NCBI RefSeq assembly: GCF_014642405.1
Contig: NZ_BMIN01000004.1
Span: 186,001-250,000, forward strand
Length of the DNA stretch: 64,000 bases
Direction: 5' to 3'
Origin: Pontibacillus salipaludis
GTDB lineage: Bacteria > Bacillota > Bacilli > Bacillales > BH030062
In this document: in pieces, positions 53,497-61,434 of the stretch
Position numbering within the stretch: position 1 is the stretch's first letter
How the letters are laid out: each line of letters begins with the position of its first letter
Notes under the pieces: generated by a model
Seen by the model: only the letters and a program-made list of their open reading frames with translations
Databases searched by the model: none
Told to the model about the DNA's origin: nothing
Position numbers and translations under genes: made by a program

Positions 53497-55167
53497 TTAT
53501 TTCGTTAAATGATACACTACGGACTCGTAAGGACGCAGCTTAATTGTACGGCTTACGTTCTGTGACTCATCATAGTTAGAAAGAATGAGTTCGCTCCCGA
53601 ATGCTTCAAGGTCAATGGATTCTGGCACGTTAAACGTCGTTTCATCACCATAGAAATTATTCACAACAAGCAACTTCTCACCTTCACCATGACGAGCATA
53701 AGCAAATACCCGATCATCCTCATAACTTAAGAGTTCGTAGTCTCCTGATGTAATAATATCATATTGCTTACGAAGCTCAATTAGCTTCTTATAATGATAG
53801 AACACAGAATTTTCATCACTAACAGCTGCTTCTGCATTAATTTCTTTGTAATTCCTTGCTACAGGAATCCATGGAGTGTCCGCTGTGAAACCAGCTTGCT
53901 CCCCGTCGTTCCATTGCATCGGTGTTCTAGAATTATCTCGCGACTTCTGAGCAAGAATAGCAAGAATTTCAGTCTCCGTTTTCCCTTGTTCCTTTAGGAT
54001 TTCATACATATTAAGGGATTCAACATCGCGATAGTCCTCAATCGTATCAAATTTTGGATTGGTCATCCCAAATTCTTCACCCTGATAAATATAAGGCGTA
54101 CCACGCATCATATGAATCGTTGTGGCAAGCATTTTAGCAGATTCATTATGATAGACTGTATCGTTTCCGAAACGAGACACAACGCGAGGCTGATCATGGT
54201 TACACCAGAACAATGCGTTCCAGCCTCCTCCTTCTTGCATACCAACTTGCCAATCTGATAGAACTTTCTTCAATTCTTTAAAGTCAAAATTCGCTACAGT
54301 CCACTTCTCTCCGTTTGGATAATCCACTTTCAGGTGGTGGAAACTAAATGTCATGTCTAGTTCCTGACGGTCAGGGTGTGTGTATTTCACACAATTATCA
54401 ATCGTCGTAGAAGACATCTCGCCTACTGTCATCATTTCATATTTAGAAAATACTTCTTGGTTCATTTCGTGCATAAATTCATGCACACGTGGTCCATCCG
54501 TATAGAAGCGACGTCCATCTCCCTCATAATCATTTGGGAAGGCTTGATCTTTAGAAATGAGGTTAATCACATCTAAACGGAAACCGTCGACCCCTTTTTG
54601 AAGCCAGAAATGCATCATATCATAAACGCTCTTTCGAACCGCTTCATTTTCCCAGTTCAGGTCTGCTTGTGTTACATCAAAAAGGTGCAGGTAGTACTGT
54701 TCTGTATCGGCGTCATATGCCCATGCGTTTCCACCGAACTTCGATTCCCAGTTTGTTGGGGCTTCTCCTTCAATAGGGTCTTTCCAGAAGTAGTAGTCGC
54801 GGTAAGGATTGTCTTTAGATTGCTTCGATTGCTGGAACCACTCATGTTCCGTTGACGTGTGATTGACAACGATGTCCATAATGATTTTAATACCACGATC
54901 GTGAGCTTCTTGTAAGAGGCGCTCAAAATCTTGCATCGTTCCGTATTCTTCATGAATATTGAAATAATCGCTAATGTCATATCCGTTATCTTTTTGTGGA
55001 GATGAATAAATAGGAGTTAGCCAAATGACATCAACACCTAAGGTTTTCAAGTAGTCCAATTTTTCAATAATCCCTTGAATGTCTCCTGTCCCGTTTCCTG
55101 TCGTGTCGTTAAAGCTTTTCGGATAAATTTGATAGACAACTGATTGTTTCCACCATGGCTGTGTCAT
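53497..55167 (-). CDS. treC: Trehalose-6-phosphate hydrolase (phospho-alpha-1,1-glucosidase)
   Basis: 556-residue GH13 enzyme splitting trehalose-6-phosphate into glucose and glucose-6-phosphate. WWKQSVVYQIYPKSFNDT at the start, DVIWLTPIYSSPQKDNGYDISDY, nucleophile Asp in GFRLDVINLIS near 200, acid Glu in TVGEMSS near 254, and NHDQPRVVSRFG near 320. Named treA in Bacillus subtilis. A small hairpin lies between treB and treC (55214-55239). Confidence 0.95.
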   Translation of the reverse strand: MTQPWWKQSVVYQIYPKSFNDTTGNGTGDIQGIIEKLDYLKTLGVDVIWLTPIYSSPQKDNGYDISDYFNIHEEYGTMQDFERLLQEAHDRGIKIIMDIVVNHTSTEHEWFQQSKQSKDNPYRDYYFWKDPIEGEAPTNWESKFGGNAWAYDADTEQYYLHLFDVTQADLNWENEAVRKSVYDMMHFWLQKGVDGFRLDVINLISKDQAFPNDYEGDGRRFYTDGPRVHEFMHEMNQEVFSKYEMMTVGEMSSTTIDNCVKYTHPDRQELDMTFSFHHLKVDYPNGEKWTVANFDFKELKKVLSDWQVGMQEGGGWNALFWCNHDQPRVVSRFGNDTVYHNESAKMLATTIHMMRGTPYIYQGEEFGMTNPKFDTIEDYRDVESLNMYEILKEQGKTETEILAILAQKSRDNSRTPMQWNDGEQAGFTADTPWIPVARNYKEINAEAAVSDENSVFYHYKKLIELRKQYDIITSGDYELLSYEDDRVFAYARHGEGEKLLVVNNFYGDETTFNVPESIDLEAFGSELILSNYDESQNVSRTIKLRPYESVVYHLTK

Positions 55168-55213
55168 GCGAGCACCTTCCTTATCTTTGATGTAATATCA
55201 CTAGAAAGACCAA

Positions 55214-55239
55214 TAGCAACCGGGTGTGGTCGGCTGCTA
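55214..55239 (-). other. Intercistronic hairpin between treB and treC
   Basis: TAGCAACCG and CGGCTGCTA pair with one mismatch; on the minus strand it follows the treB stop by 12 bases and may set treC level or protect the upstream message. Confidence 0.45.
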
Positions 55240-55250
55240 ACAGGTCTTTT

Positions 55251-56654
55251 TTATATTTTTTTACGTTTTGCCAATAAATACGTTACTACAAATGGAACGA
55301 TGATGACAATCGCCATTCCAATAATAAATGAGATCCAGTCCTGATTTTGAATCGAAACAATCCCTGGTACGCCTCCAACTCCGATTGAGTTCGCTCGTAC
55401 ACTCTGAATTGTAATATACATACCTGCAATGGCTGAGGACACAAGCGCAGCGATAAACGGGAATTTGTAACGAAGGTTAACCCCGAACAGTGCAGGCTCT
55501 GTGATTCCTAACCAAGCTGAAACACCTGAAGAAACGGATAACCCTTTTAAGTTTTCGTTCTTCGAAGCTAACCATACGCCAAATGCCGCGGAACCTTGTG
55601 AGATGTTGGATAGTGCAAGAATCGGCCATAAGAATGTAGATCCTGTGCTACCAATTAATTGAACGTCTACAGCAAGGAACGTGTGGTGCATTCCAGTTAC
55701 AACGAGTAATGGATAAAGCGCTCCGTATAACAAACCACCTACAGCCGCAAACTGATCAAACGTCCAAACTAAACCGTCTGTAATCGTGTTACCTAGTGCA
55801 AACATAAGCGGTCCAATTGCGATAAATGTTAGGAAACCTGTTACTAGTAAGGCAACCGGTCCAACAATAAGCAACTGAATAGAATCTGGAATGCGGTTAC
55901 GTAAGAATACATCAATTTTCGCTAATACATAAGAAGCTAACAGTACCGGAAGAACCTGACCTTGATAACCGATTTTTTCAACTTCTAGGCCTAATAGGTT
56001 CCAAGTTGGAACTCTTCCTTCTTTAACAGCATTTCCGTAATCCCAAGCATTTAAAAGATCTGGGTGTACAAGCATTAAACCAAGTACAATACCGAGTAGC
56101 GGATTTCCGCCAAATTTCTTAACCGCTGACCAACCAATCAAACCTGGCAAGAACACAAAGGCGGTATTTGCAATTAAGTTGATAATACTTGCGAGGTCCG
56201 CCCATTGTGTATGAACTTCAATAAGAGATTGATCTTCATAGAAGATTCCAGATTGTGCAAGAATGTTGTGAATACCCATTAGAAGACCAGCTGTAACAAT
56301 CGCCGGCAAGATCGGAATAAAGATATCCGCTAACGTTTTAATCGCTTTTTGAAGCGGATTCATTTTTTCAGAAGAAGCTTGCTTCACATCATCTTTACTC
56401 GCTTCACCTACGCCTAAACCAACCATTTCTTTATAAACCTTATCCACAGTCCCTTGTCCGATGACAACTTGGAACTGCCCGTTCGTAGAGAACGATCCCT
56501 TAACCGCTTCCAATTTTTCTAATTCTTCTTGATTGACTTTGCTTTCGTCATACAAAGACAAACGTAAACGAGTCACGCAGTGTGTAGCTGCTTGTATATT
56601 ATCTTGACCACCTACGTGCTCAATAATTTGTTGAGCTTGCTTTTTTAAGTTCAT
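55251..56654 (-). CDS. treB: PTS trehalose transporter, EIIBC
   Basis: 467 residues. EIIB at 1-90 with phospho-Cys in ATHCVTRLRLSLYD near 28, then EIIC (about 105-467, ten segments; GLLMGIHNILAQSG, LVVTGMHHTFLAVDVQLIGSTG, GITEPALFGVNLRYKFPF). No EIIA domain, so it must borrow a glucose-type EIIA, and HPr/enzyme I from the fru-pts operon. A frame reaches 56672, but ATG 56654 follows GAGAGGGGATCACT and begins MNLKKQAQQI, so it is the start. Confidence 0.95.
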   Translation of the reverse strand: MNLKKQAQQIIEHVGGQDNIQAATHCVTRLRLSLYDESKVNQEELEKLEAVKGSFSTNGQFQVVIGQGTVDKVYKEMVGLGVGEASKDDVKQASSEKMNPLQKAIKTLADIFIPILPAIVTAGLLMGIHNILAQSGIFYEDQSLIEVHTQWADLASIINLIANTAFVFLPGLIGWSAVKKFGGNPLLGIVLGLMLVHPDLLNAWDYGNAVKEGRVPTWNLLGLEVEKIGYQGQVLPVLLASYVLAKIDVFLRNRIPDSIQLLIVGPVALLVTGFLTFIAIGPLMFALGNTITDGLVWTFDQFAAVGGLLYGALYPLLVVTGMHHTFLAVDVQLIGSTGSTFLWPILALSNISQGSAAFGVWLASKNENLKGLSVSSGVSAWLGITEPALFGVNLRYKFPFIAALVSSAIAGMYITIQSVRANSIGVGGVPGIVSIQNQDWISFIIGMAIVIIVPFVVTYLLAKRKKI

Positions 56655-56689
56655 AGTGATCCCCTCTCCCACTATAATTTGTTCATCTA

Positions 56690-56703
56690 TAAAAACGCTT
56701 TCT
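56690..56703. promoter_or_regulatory. Candidate cre site in the treB leader
   Basis: On the minus strand AGAAAGCGTTTTTA matches 12 of 14 cre positions, 35 bp upstream of treB, consistent with CcpA control of trehalose use. Confidence 0.45.
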
Positions 56704-56710
56704 TAATAAC

Positions 56711-56722
56711 TTGTATATACAT
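56711..56722. promoter_or_regulatory. TreR operator 1
   Basis: TTGTATATACAT, matching the TreR palindrome TTGTATATACAA apart from the last base. Spaced 32 bp from the second copy. Confidence 0.75.
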
Positions 56723-56742
56723 GATAGCGCATCCAACTAGAT

Positions 56743-56754
56743 TTGTATATACAT
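56743..56754. promoter_or_regulatory. TreR operator 2
   Basis: Second TTGTATATACAT, 32 bp (about three helical turns) from the first, suiting cooperative binding of two TreR dimers; the treB promoter probably lies between or over them. Confidence 0.75.
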
Positions 56755-56847
56755 CTGTTTATTTTCAGAATATTTTATTTGTAGAAACAAATAAGGATGT
56801 TTACGATCAAGAGGACGGGTGTAAAGTATGAAAAAGGAGATGATTGT

Positions 56848-57219
56848 ATGAGGCATCTTGTGTTCTATGATGCGCAATGTCCATTTTGTTACCATGTAAA
56901 ACTTGTGCTTAGAAAATTAGATTGGTTTAAAAAAGTAGATTGGGTATCCGTTCAGGAGGTTGATGAACACCCTGGCCAATATCCGTACTTACAATACCGT
57001 GATATCTATGATGAAATCCATATGCTGACCTCTTCAGGTAGTTTAAAAGAAGGCTATTATGCTATTCGCCGCTTACTTGCAGCTCTACCCTTAACTGTTC
57101 CAATTAGCCTGCTTCTTTATATTCCATTCGCAGACCGTCTCGGCTCTCCACTCTATAAATGGTTTTCACGCCACCGCTACCAGTGGTTCGGTCAATATGA
57201 CGAACCCCGTTATGCTTAA
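56848..57219 (+). CDS. DCC family thiol-disulfide oxidoreductase-like protein (DUF393)
   Basis: 123 residues. The DxxCPxC motif appears as FYDAQCPFCYHVKLVLRKLDW (near 5-25); the family name DCC comes from it. The chain ends with a hydrophobic segment PLTVPISLLLYIPFADRLGSPLYKWFSRHRY, as usual for the family. Function not established. A frame runs from 56797, but ATG 56848 behind AAGGAGATGATTGT is used. Divergent from treB. Confidence 0.85.
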   Translation: MRHLVFYDAQCPFCYHVKLVLRKLDWFKKVDWVSVQEVDEHPGQYPYLQYRDIYDEIHMLTSSGSLKEGYYAIRRLLAALPLTVPISLLLYIPFADRLGSPLYKWFSRHRYQWFGQYDEPRYA

Positions 57220-57255
57220 AGTGGTTGCTTTTATGTAACTTAGTAGAAGAAATTT

Positions 57256-57291
57256 GGAGGGAGAGGAAGATCAAAATGGTCCTCTCCCTCC
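57256..57291 (+). terminator. Hairpin between DCC and 3-hydroxyacyl-CoA dehydrogenase genes
   Basis: GGAGGGAGAGGA and TCCTCTCCCTCC pair 12/12. Only a weak T tract (ATTTTC) follows. A short open frame across it (57225-57416) has no family or ribosome support. Confidence 0.65.
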
Positions 57292-57420
57292 AACATTTTC
57301 AGTACTTTTTATTCCAATTTTTTCTATACAAACAGAGGATCGCCCCGTTTTTTATCGAATATGTAAAAAGAATCCATAAAAATGGTTCACATGACTTGAT
57401 GAATAAGGAGGAATAAAAAG

Positions 57421-58314
57421 ATGGATTATAAACATATTACGATTGCGGGCGGTGGCGTGTTAGGAAGCCAAATTGCTTTTCAGTCCGCTTTTTTCGGGTT
57501 TGAGGTTACGGTATACGATATTACTGAAGAAGCGTTAGAGGAAGCAGATAAGCGGTTTAAAACGTACAAAGGGATCTATCAAAAGGATATGAAAGCTACT
57601 AATGAACAAGTAGACAATACATATAAACGAATAAGCATGTCAACAGACCTTGCTGAAGCAGTGAAGAATGCTGATTTAGTTGTGGAGGCGATCCCTGAAG
57701 TAGTCTCGATTAAAGAAGAATTTTACACCAAGTTGGGTAAGGTAGCACCTGAGAAAACGGTCTTCGCTTCGAATTCCTCAACTTTCTTACCTAGTCAATT
57801 CGCAGAATTCACAGGACGCCCTGAAAAATTCTTAGCGCTCCATTTTGCTAATGAAATTTGGAGGAATAACATCGGAGAAGTAATGAAGCATGAAGGCACA
57901 GAAGAAAAGCATTTCAACGATCTACTAGAGTTCGCTGGCGCAATCGGTATGGTACCCATTCCGATCTATAAAGAACAACCAGGATACATCCTAAATTCCC
58001 TATTAGTCCCTTTACTATCTGCCGCTCAGAGCTTACTCATTAAAGGAGTATCAGACCCTGAGACCATCGATAAAACATGGGTCATTTCAACAGGAGCCCC
58101 AGTAGGTCCTTTTGCTTTCTTAGACATTATCGGCCTTCACACACCGTACAATTTGCAAAAAGCAAAAGGAGACGCCGGAGATGAAGAAGCAGCTAAAATT
58201 GCCGAATACTTAAAGACCGAATTCATCGACAAAGGCCACACCGGCAAACTCGCAGGCAAAGGCTTTTATGAATACCCAAACCCTCGTTATTTAGAGGAAG
58301 ATTTCTTAAAATAA
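57421..58314 (+). CDS. 3-hydroxyacyl-CoA dehydrogenase family protein
   Basis: 297 residues. NAD motif AGGGVLGSQIAFQSAFFGF (8-26), VEAIPEV, catalytic region SNSSTFLPSQFAEFTGRPEKFLALHFANEIW (near 118-148; His is the general base) and a C-terminal helical domain with PGYILNSLLVPLL. The active-site spacing matches short-chain hydroxybutyryl/hydroxyacyl-CoA dehydrogenases. RBS AAGGAGG. No thiolase or enoyl-CoA hydratase beside it, so the acyl chain or even a 3-hydroxy-acid role is open. Confidence 0.88.
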   Translation: MDYKHITIAGGGVLGSQIAFQSAFFGFEVTVYDITEEALEEADKRFKTYKGIYQKDMKATNEQVDNTYKRISMSTDLAEAVKNADLVVEAIPEVVSIKEEFYTKLGKVAPEKTVFASNSSTFLPSQFAEFTGRPEKFLALHFANEIWRNNIGEVMKHEGTEEKHFNDLLEFAGAIGMVPIPIYKEQPGYILNSLLVPLLSAAQSLLIKGVSDPETIDKTWVISTGAPVGPFAFLDIIGLHTPYNLQKAKGDAGDEEAAKIAEYLKTEFIDKGHTGKLAGKGFYEYPNPRYLEEDFLK

Positions 58315-58322
58315 GAGGATCA

Positions 58323-58352
58323 AAAAGAGAGAAGCATCATGCTTCTCTCTTT
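58323..58352 (+). terminator. Terminator of the hydroxyacyl-CoA dehydrogenase gene
   Basis: AAAGAGAGAAGCAT and ATGCTTCTCTCTTT arms with T tract. Confidence 0.88.
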
Positions 58353-58405
58353 TCTTATACCTACACTTTGTTAAAGTGTGATGGTGTCGTGGATATTATC
58401 TTCGT

Positions 58406-58580
58406 GACCGTTCAGCCCCGTTAACGCCAGGGCTTGCTCGGGGACTGCGAGACTCCCGCGGGGGAAGGAGCCTAGGGAAGACCCCACAGAGAGCGACAGC
58501 GAACGAGGAGGCTTCCCAGCTCCCCGCAGGAAAGCGAGTTGTCCCCGAGCAAGCCTAAGCACTCATCAAACATAACGGTC
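58406..58580 (+). repeat. CPR element R13 (forward, single)
   Basis: Inner arms AGGGCTTGCTCGGGGAC (58429-58445) and GTCCCCGAGCAAGCCT (58541-58556) pair 16/17; outer GACCGTT (58406-58412) and AACGGTC (58574-58580) pair 7/7. No inserts. Confidence 0.88.
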
Positions 58581-58704
58581 TCTTCCCGCTAAAGTATCTC
58601 ATCTTGATTACTAAAGGATGAATGACGACAACCCCCGGTGGCACAATACTTTTATAGAATGTTATAATGACACGTATAACAATAAAAGAATACCTGGAGG
58701 CTTT

Positions 58705-59142
58705 ATGCTTACATTTGAAGAAAAACTAGAGATTATAGAATCTTTTCCCGAATTAACGCGAAACGACGTATCCCTTGGACGCGTGAATTTCCACTATGAA
58801 GAAAGCGTAATGGACAAGAAAAACGTTGTCTATCACCTGCATCCTAATGGAAACGGCTTTGTATTCGGTTATTATATTGATGGTGTTGAGACAGATGACC
58901 GCGGTATGGTGAACATTCGCGACTTCTCCAAAGAAGACATCAAGGCAATTGTTCGCGATGCCATTGACTCTCTATCCCAACCTGACCAAGAAACGTGGGT
59001 AAACGATGAAGGGCATACATTAGCGCTTGTCTTCGATTTTGATCTATGGAATATCTATGCTGGTGACATGCTAGACGGTACTTTCCCGACCTATGCAGCA
59101 GCAACAGACTACCTTGAACAAGAAGGTTTCGAACGCAAATAA
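58705..59142 (+). CDS. Uncharacterised Bacillaceae protein
   Basis: 145 residues, soluble, acidic. I do not recognise a family. MLTFEEKLEIIESFPELTRNDVSLGRVNFHYEES at the start is rich in charged residues; YVVYHLHPNGNGFVFGYYIDG suggests a beta hairpin; the end (TFPTYAAATDYLEQEGFERK) is helical. A frame runs from 58618, but ATG 58705 follows CTGGAGGCTTT. Terminator 20 bp downstream. Monocistronic. Confidence 0.7.
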   Translation: MLTFEEKLEIIESFPELTRNDVSLGRVNFHYEESVMDKKNVVYHLHPNGNGFVFGYYIDGVETDDRGMVNIRDFSKEDIKAIVRDAIDSLSQPDQETWVNDEGHTLALVFDFDLWNIYAGDMLDGTFPTYAAATDYLEQEGFERK

Positions 59143-59160
59143 AATGCTATACAAAATAGA

Positions 59161-59200
59161 AAGGTGCGTGTACCTCTTAAAGTGGTACACGCACCTTTTT
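59161..59200 (+). terminator. Terminator after the uncharacterised gene
   Basis: AAGGTGCGTGTACC and GGTACACGCACCTT arms, 9-base loop, T5 tract. Confidence 0.9.
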
Positions 59201-59280
59201 ATTTTGCTCTCTTCATGTTTATTGTTGATTTTCATTTATTCCATACAAGCCCCTTATGTGGAAGACTCGAAGTTGAGAGA

Positions 59281-59460
59281 ATGCCTCCGTTTTCCAAAAT
59301 TGAGAATAAGGTGGTTCGGGAAATCACTCGCTTTCCGCGGCGAGCTGGGAAGCCTCCTCGTTCGCTTCGCTCTCTGTGGGGTCTCCCCTAGGCTCCTACT
59401 GCCGCAGGAGTCTCGCAATTTCCCGAACCACCTCTGCCATATATGAGGGAACGGAGGCAT
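59281..59460 (-). repeat. CPR element R14 (reverse)
   Basis: Outer ATGCCTCCGTT (59281-59291) and AACGGAGGCAT (59450-59460) pair 11/11; inner AGGTGGTTCGGGAAAT (59309-59324) and ATTTCCCGAACCACCT (59418-59433) pair 16/16. Confidence 0.9.
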
Positions 59461-59509
59461 GCCACATATGAGAGGGTAGTTTGTTGAAGCCCCGCTACGC
59501 TCGAGCTAA

Positions 59510-59683
59510 GGGGACGTTATACGACTTCTGATAAGAGGTGTCTGGGGAACGGGGAGACTCCTGCGGGAGAAAGAGGTAGACGAGACCCCGCAGGGTGGGT
59601 TTCCCGAGGAGGCTCGACAGCTCGCCCGCGGAAAGCGAGTCGTTCCCCAGACACCTCTACCACTCAATAAAAGTAACGTCCCC
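59510..59683 (+). repeat. CPR element R15 (forward)
   Basis: Outer GGGGACGTTA (59510-59519) and TAACGTCCCC (59674-59683) pair 10/10; inner GAGGTGTCTGGGGAACG (59535-59551) and CGTTCCCCAGACACCTC (59641-59657) pair 17/17. Confidence 0.9.
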
Positions 59684-59785
59684 ACTCACAATAAAGTGTC
59701 TCAGTTTCGAGTCTTCAACAATCCTACCCTAATCTTGCACAAGCTTGTTATATAGATTAACAACATTAAACTTTAACAGAGCCTT

Positions 59786-60520
59786 TTATTTAGAAAGCCA
59801 TTCAGATATAAGTTCAGTTGTCTGATCAAGCTGCTGTTCTGCCGTAATGGTCGCCTCTTGGTCTCCTTCTTGAAAGCCATAACTTCCAAATTGACCATGA
59901 TTCGCTCCGTCGAGTTCTATAAATTGATGATCCTCAGGGGCATATGCCTTCCCCTCTACGTACTTATCACGATTCATCACACCATCTTTACCACCCGTTA
60001 TCGACAAGAAAGACAAATTTGATTCACTTAGGTCGCCAACTTCATCGGGATAAGCAGCTAATAAGAAAACACCATCTAAGTCCTCTTCATGTTCTGCGGC
60101 GTACCTGGTGGCCATTGCCCCACCTAACGAATGGCCTCCAATAACGTAGGAGCGATTAGGATCTTTTTGAATGACTTCATTCGCTTTGTCCTGAGCTAGG
60201 ACAGCCAAATTCAAAGGCATCTTAAAAATATATGTAGCGTATCCCTCTTCAGCGAGTTGATGTGCTAGAGGAGCATAGCTCTTTGGCTCAACTAAACCTC
60301 CAGGATAGAAAAGGATCGTTTCTTTTTCCGCTTGATCTGGTATGAAAGAGATCCATTCCTTTTTATCTTTGATCGAGATTTCTTCCGTTCGAGTCAGTGC
60401 CTGGAGTGCTCTTTCATTCGGTTCATAAGGCTGCAAATAGACGTATCCTGTAATTCCAATTGCCACTACTAAAACTCCAACAACCAGTAAAATCTTTTTC
60501 CACCACTTCCACTTTCTCAT
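59786..60520 (-). CDS. Membrane-anchored alpha/beta hydrolase
   Basis: 244 residues. One N-terminal transmembrane helix (about 9-29) anchors an extracytoplasmic hydrolase domain: ILFYPGGLVEPKSYAP oxyanion loop, nucleophile Ser121 in GGHSLGGAM, ELDGANHGQFG with catalytic His near 210. This resembles the DLH-like alpha/beta hydrolases of bacilli; the substrate is unknown. ATG 60520 (behind AGGTGGAGCA) is chosen over the longer frame to 60565. Its stop codon abuts the composite repeat. Confidence 0.85.
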   Translation of the reverse strand: MRKWKWWKKILLVVGVLVVAIGITGYVYLQPYEPNERALQALTRTEEISIKDKKEWISFIPDQAEKETILFYPGGLVEPKSYAPLAHQLAEEGYATYIFKMPLNLAVLAQDKANEVIQKDPNRSYVIGGHSLGGAMATRYAAEHEEDLDGVFLLAAYPDEVGDLSESNLSFLSITGGKDGVMNRDKYVEGKAYAPEDHQFIELDGANHGQFGSYGFQEGDQEATITAEQQLDQTTELISEWLSK

Positions 60521-60645
60521 TGCTCCACCTACTCTGTGATGTTTTATATCTAGCTTATCACACAACTATTGCATCATTGTTAAACGAGACATTATCGTTT
60601 AAAATAACATTAAAAGTGTAAAATGTAACTTTAGGGAGTGGTGTA

Positions 60646-61302
60646 ATGAATCAAACTAAAGTGGTAGTGATGCTCTCCTTCCTTACCTGTCTATTCCTTT
60701 ATGGGTTCGAACAAGGAATTGGTGTTCCTTACATTGTAAAAACTGCTGGTAAGCTTGTGTTATTTATCGGAATCCCTTTAATCTTTTACAAGTCCTTCCT
60801 CCCCCCTCACTTAAAAAGGAGAAAAGAAACTTGGAAAGACCCATTACTGTTTGCAACACTATCTTTCTTTTCTATTCTCATTGCTTACTGGCTGACTAAA
60901 GATATGATTGATTTCATTGAAATCAAGTCTTATCTCGAAATGGATCTTGGTATAACACCTGTAACCTTCTATGCTGTTGGAATATACATTATACTTGGGA
61001 ATTCATGGGTAGAGGAATGGTTCTTCCGTGGGTTTATTTTTCAAAACCTTTTATTTCACGGAAAGAAACGGCTCGGATATCTGTATTCTTCAAGTCTTTT
61101 TGCTTTGTACCACCTCGCTAGTATTCAAGGGTGGTTCTCGCTCCCACTAACCATCCTCGTCCTAATCGGGTTATTCGCTATCGGTTTGATTTTCTGTTTC
61201 TTAACAGAAAGAACGGGCACCTACAAAGGCTCATGGGTCGTCCACATGATTGCTGACTTGGCTATTATCATGGTTGCTTTACATGCATTTGGATGGTATT
61301 AA
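60646..61302 (+). CDS. CPBP family intramembrane metalloprotease
   Basis: 218 residues with about six membrane segments. The CAAX-protease-like motif EExxxR is EEWFFRGFIF near 124-133, with downstream His in LFALYHLAS and HMIADLAIIM supplying metal ligands. Members process peptides or have immunity functions; no bacteriocin gene is nearby. RBS AGGGAGTGGTGTA. Confidence 0.87.
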   Translation: MNQTKVVVMLSFLTCLFLYGFEQGIGVPYIVKTAGKLVLFIGIPLIFYKSFLPPHLKRRKETWKDPLLFATLSFFSILIAYWLTKDMIDFIEIKSYLEMDLGITPVTFYAVGIYIILGNSWVEEWFFRGFIFQNLLFHGKKRLGYLYSSSLFALYHLASIQGWFSLPLTILVLIGLFAIGLIFCFLTERTGTYKGSWVVHMIADLAIIMVALHAFGWY

Positions 61303-61434
61303 ATCATAGATTTAGACTATAACATTCAATAAGTTTAACGTAATAAAGTATAGCTACGCCTCTTTTTCCCATCGCTCCTTTTTGTGCTAGAGTATATAGG
61401 AAACGGAAACCTACATACATTGGAGTCGATTACT

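Larger units (their letters stand above)
59216..59782. repeat. Composite repeat locus, homologous to 8302-8904
   Basis: Ends and interior match the 8.3-kb locus. The ends also form a third stem: GAAGACTCGAAGTTGAGA (59261-59278) pairs with TCTCAGTTTCGAGTCTTC (59699-59716) at 16 of 18 positions, enclosing the CPR pair R14/R15. The unit ends 4 bp before the hydrolase stop codon. No gene is seen inside. Confidence 0.75.

Noticed and set aside
57225-57416. 63-codon open frame between the DCC and hydroxyacyl-CoA dehydrogenase genes
   Set aside because: It spans a 12-bp perfect hairpin and has no ribosome site or recognisable domain.
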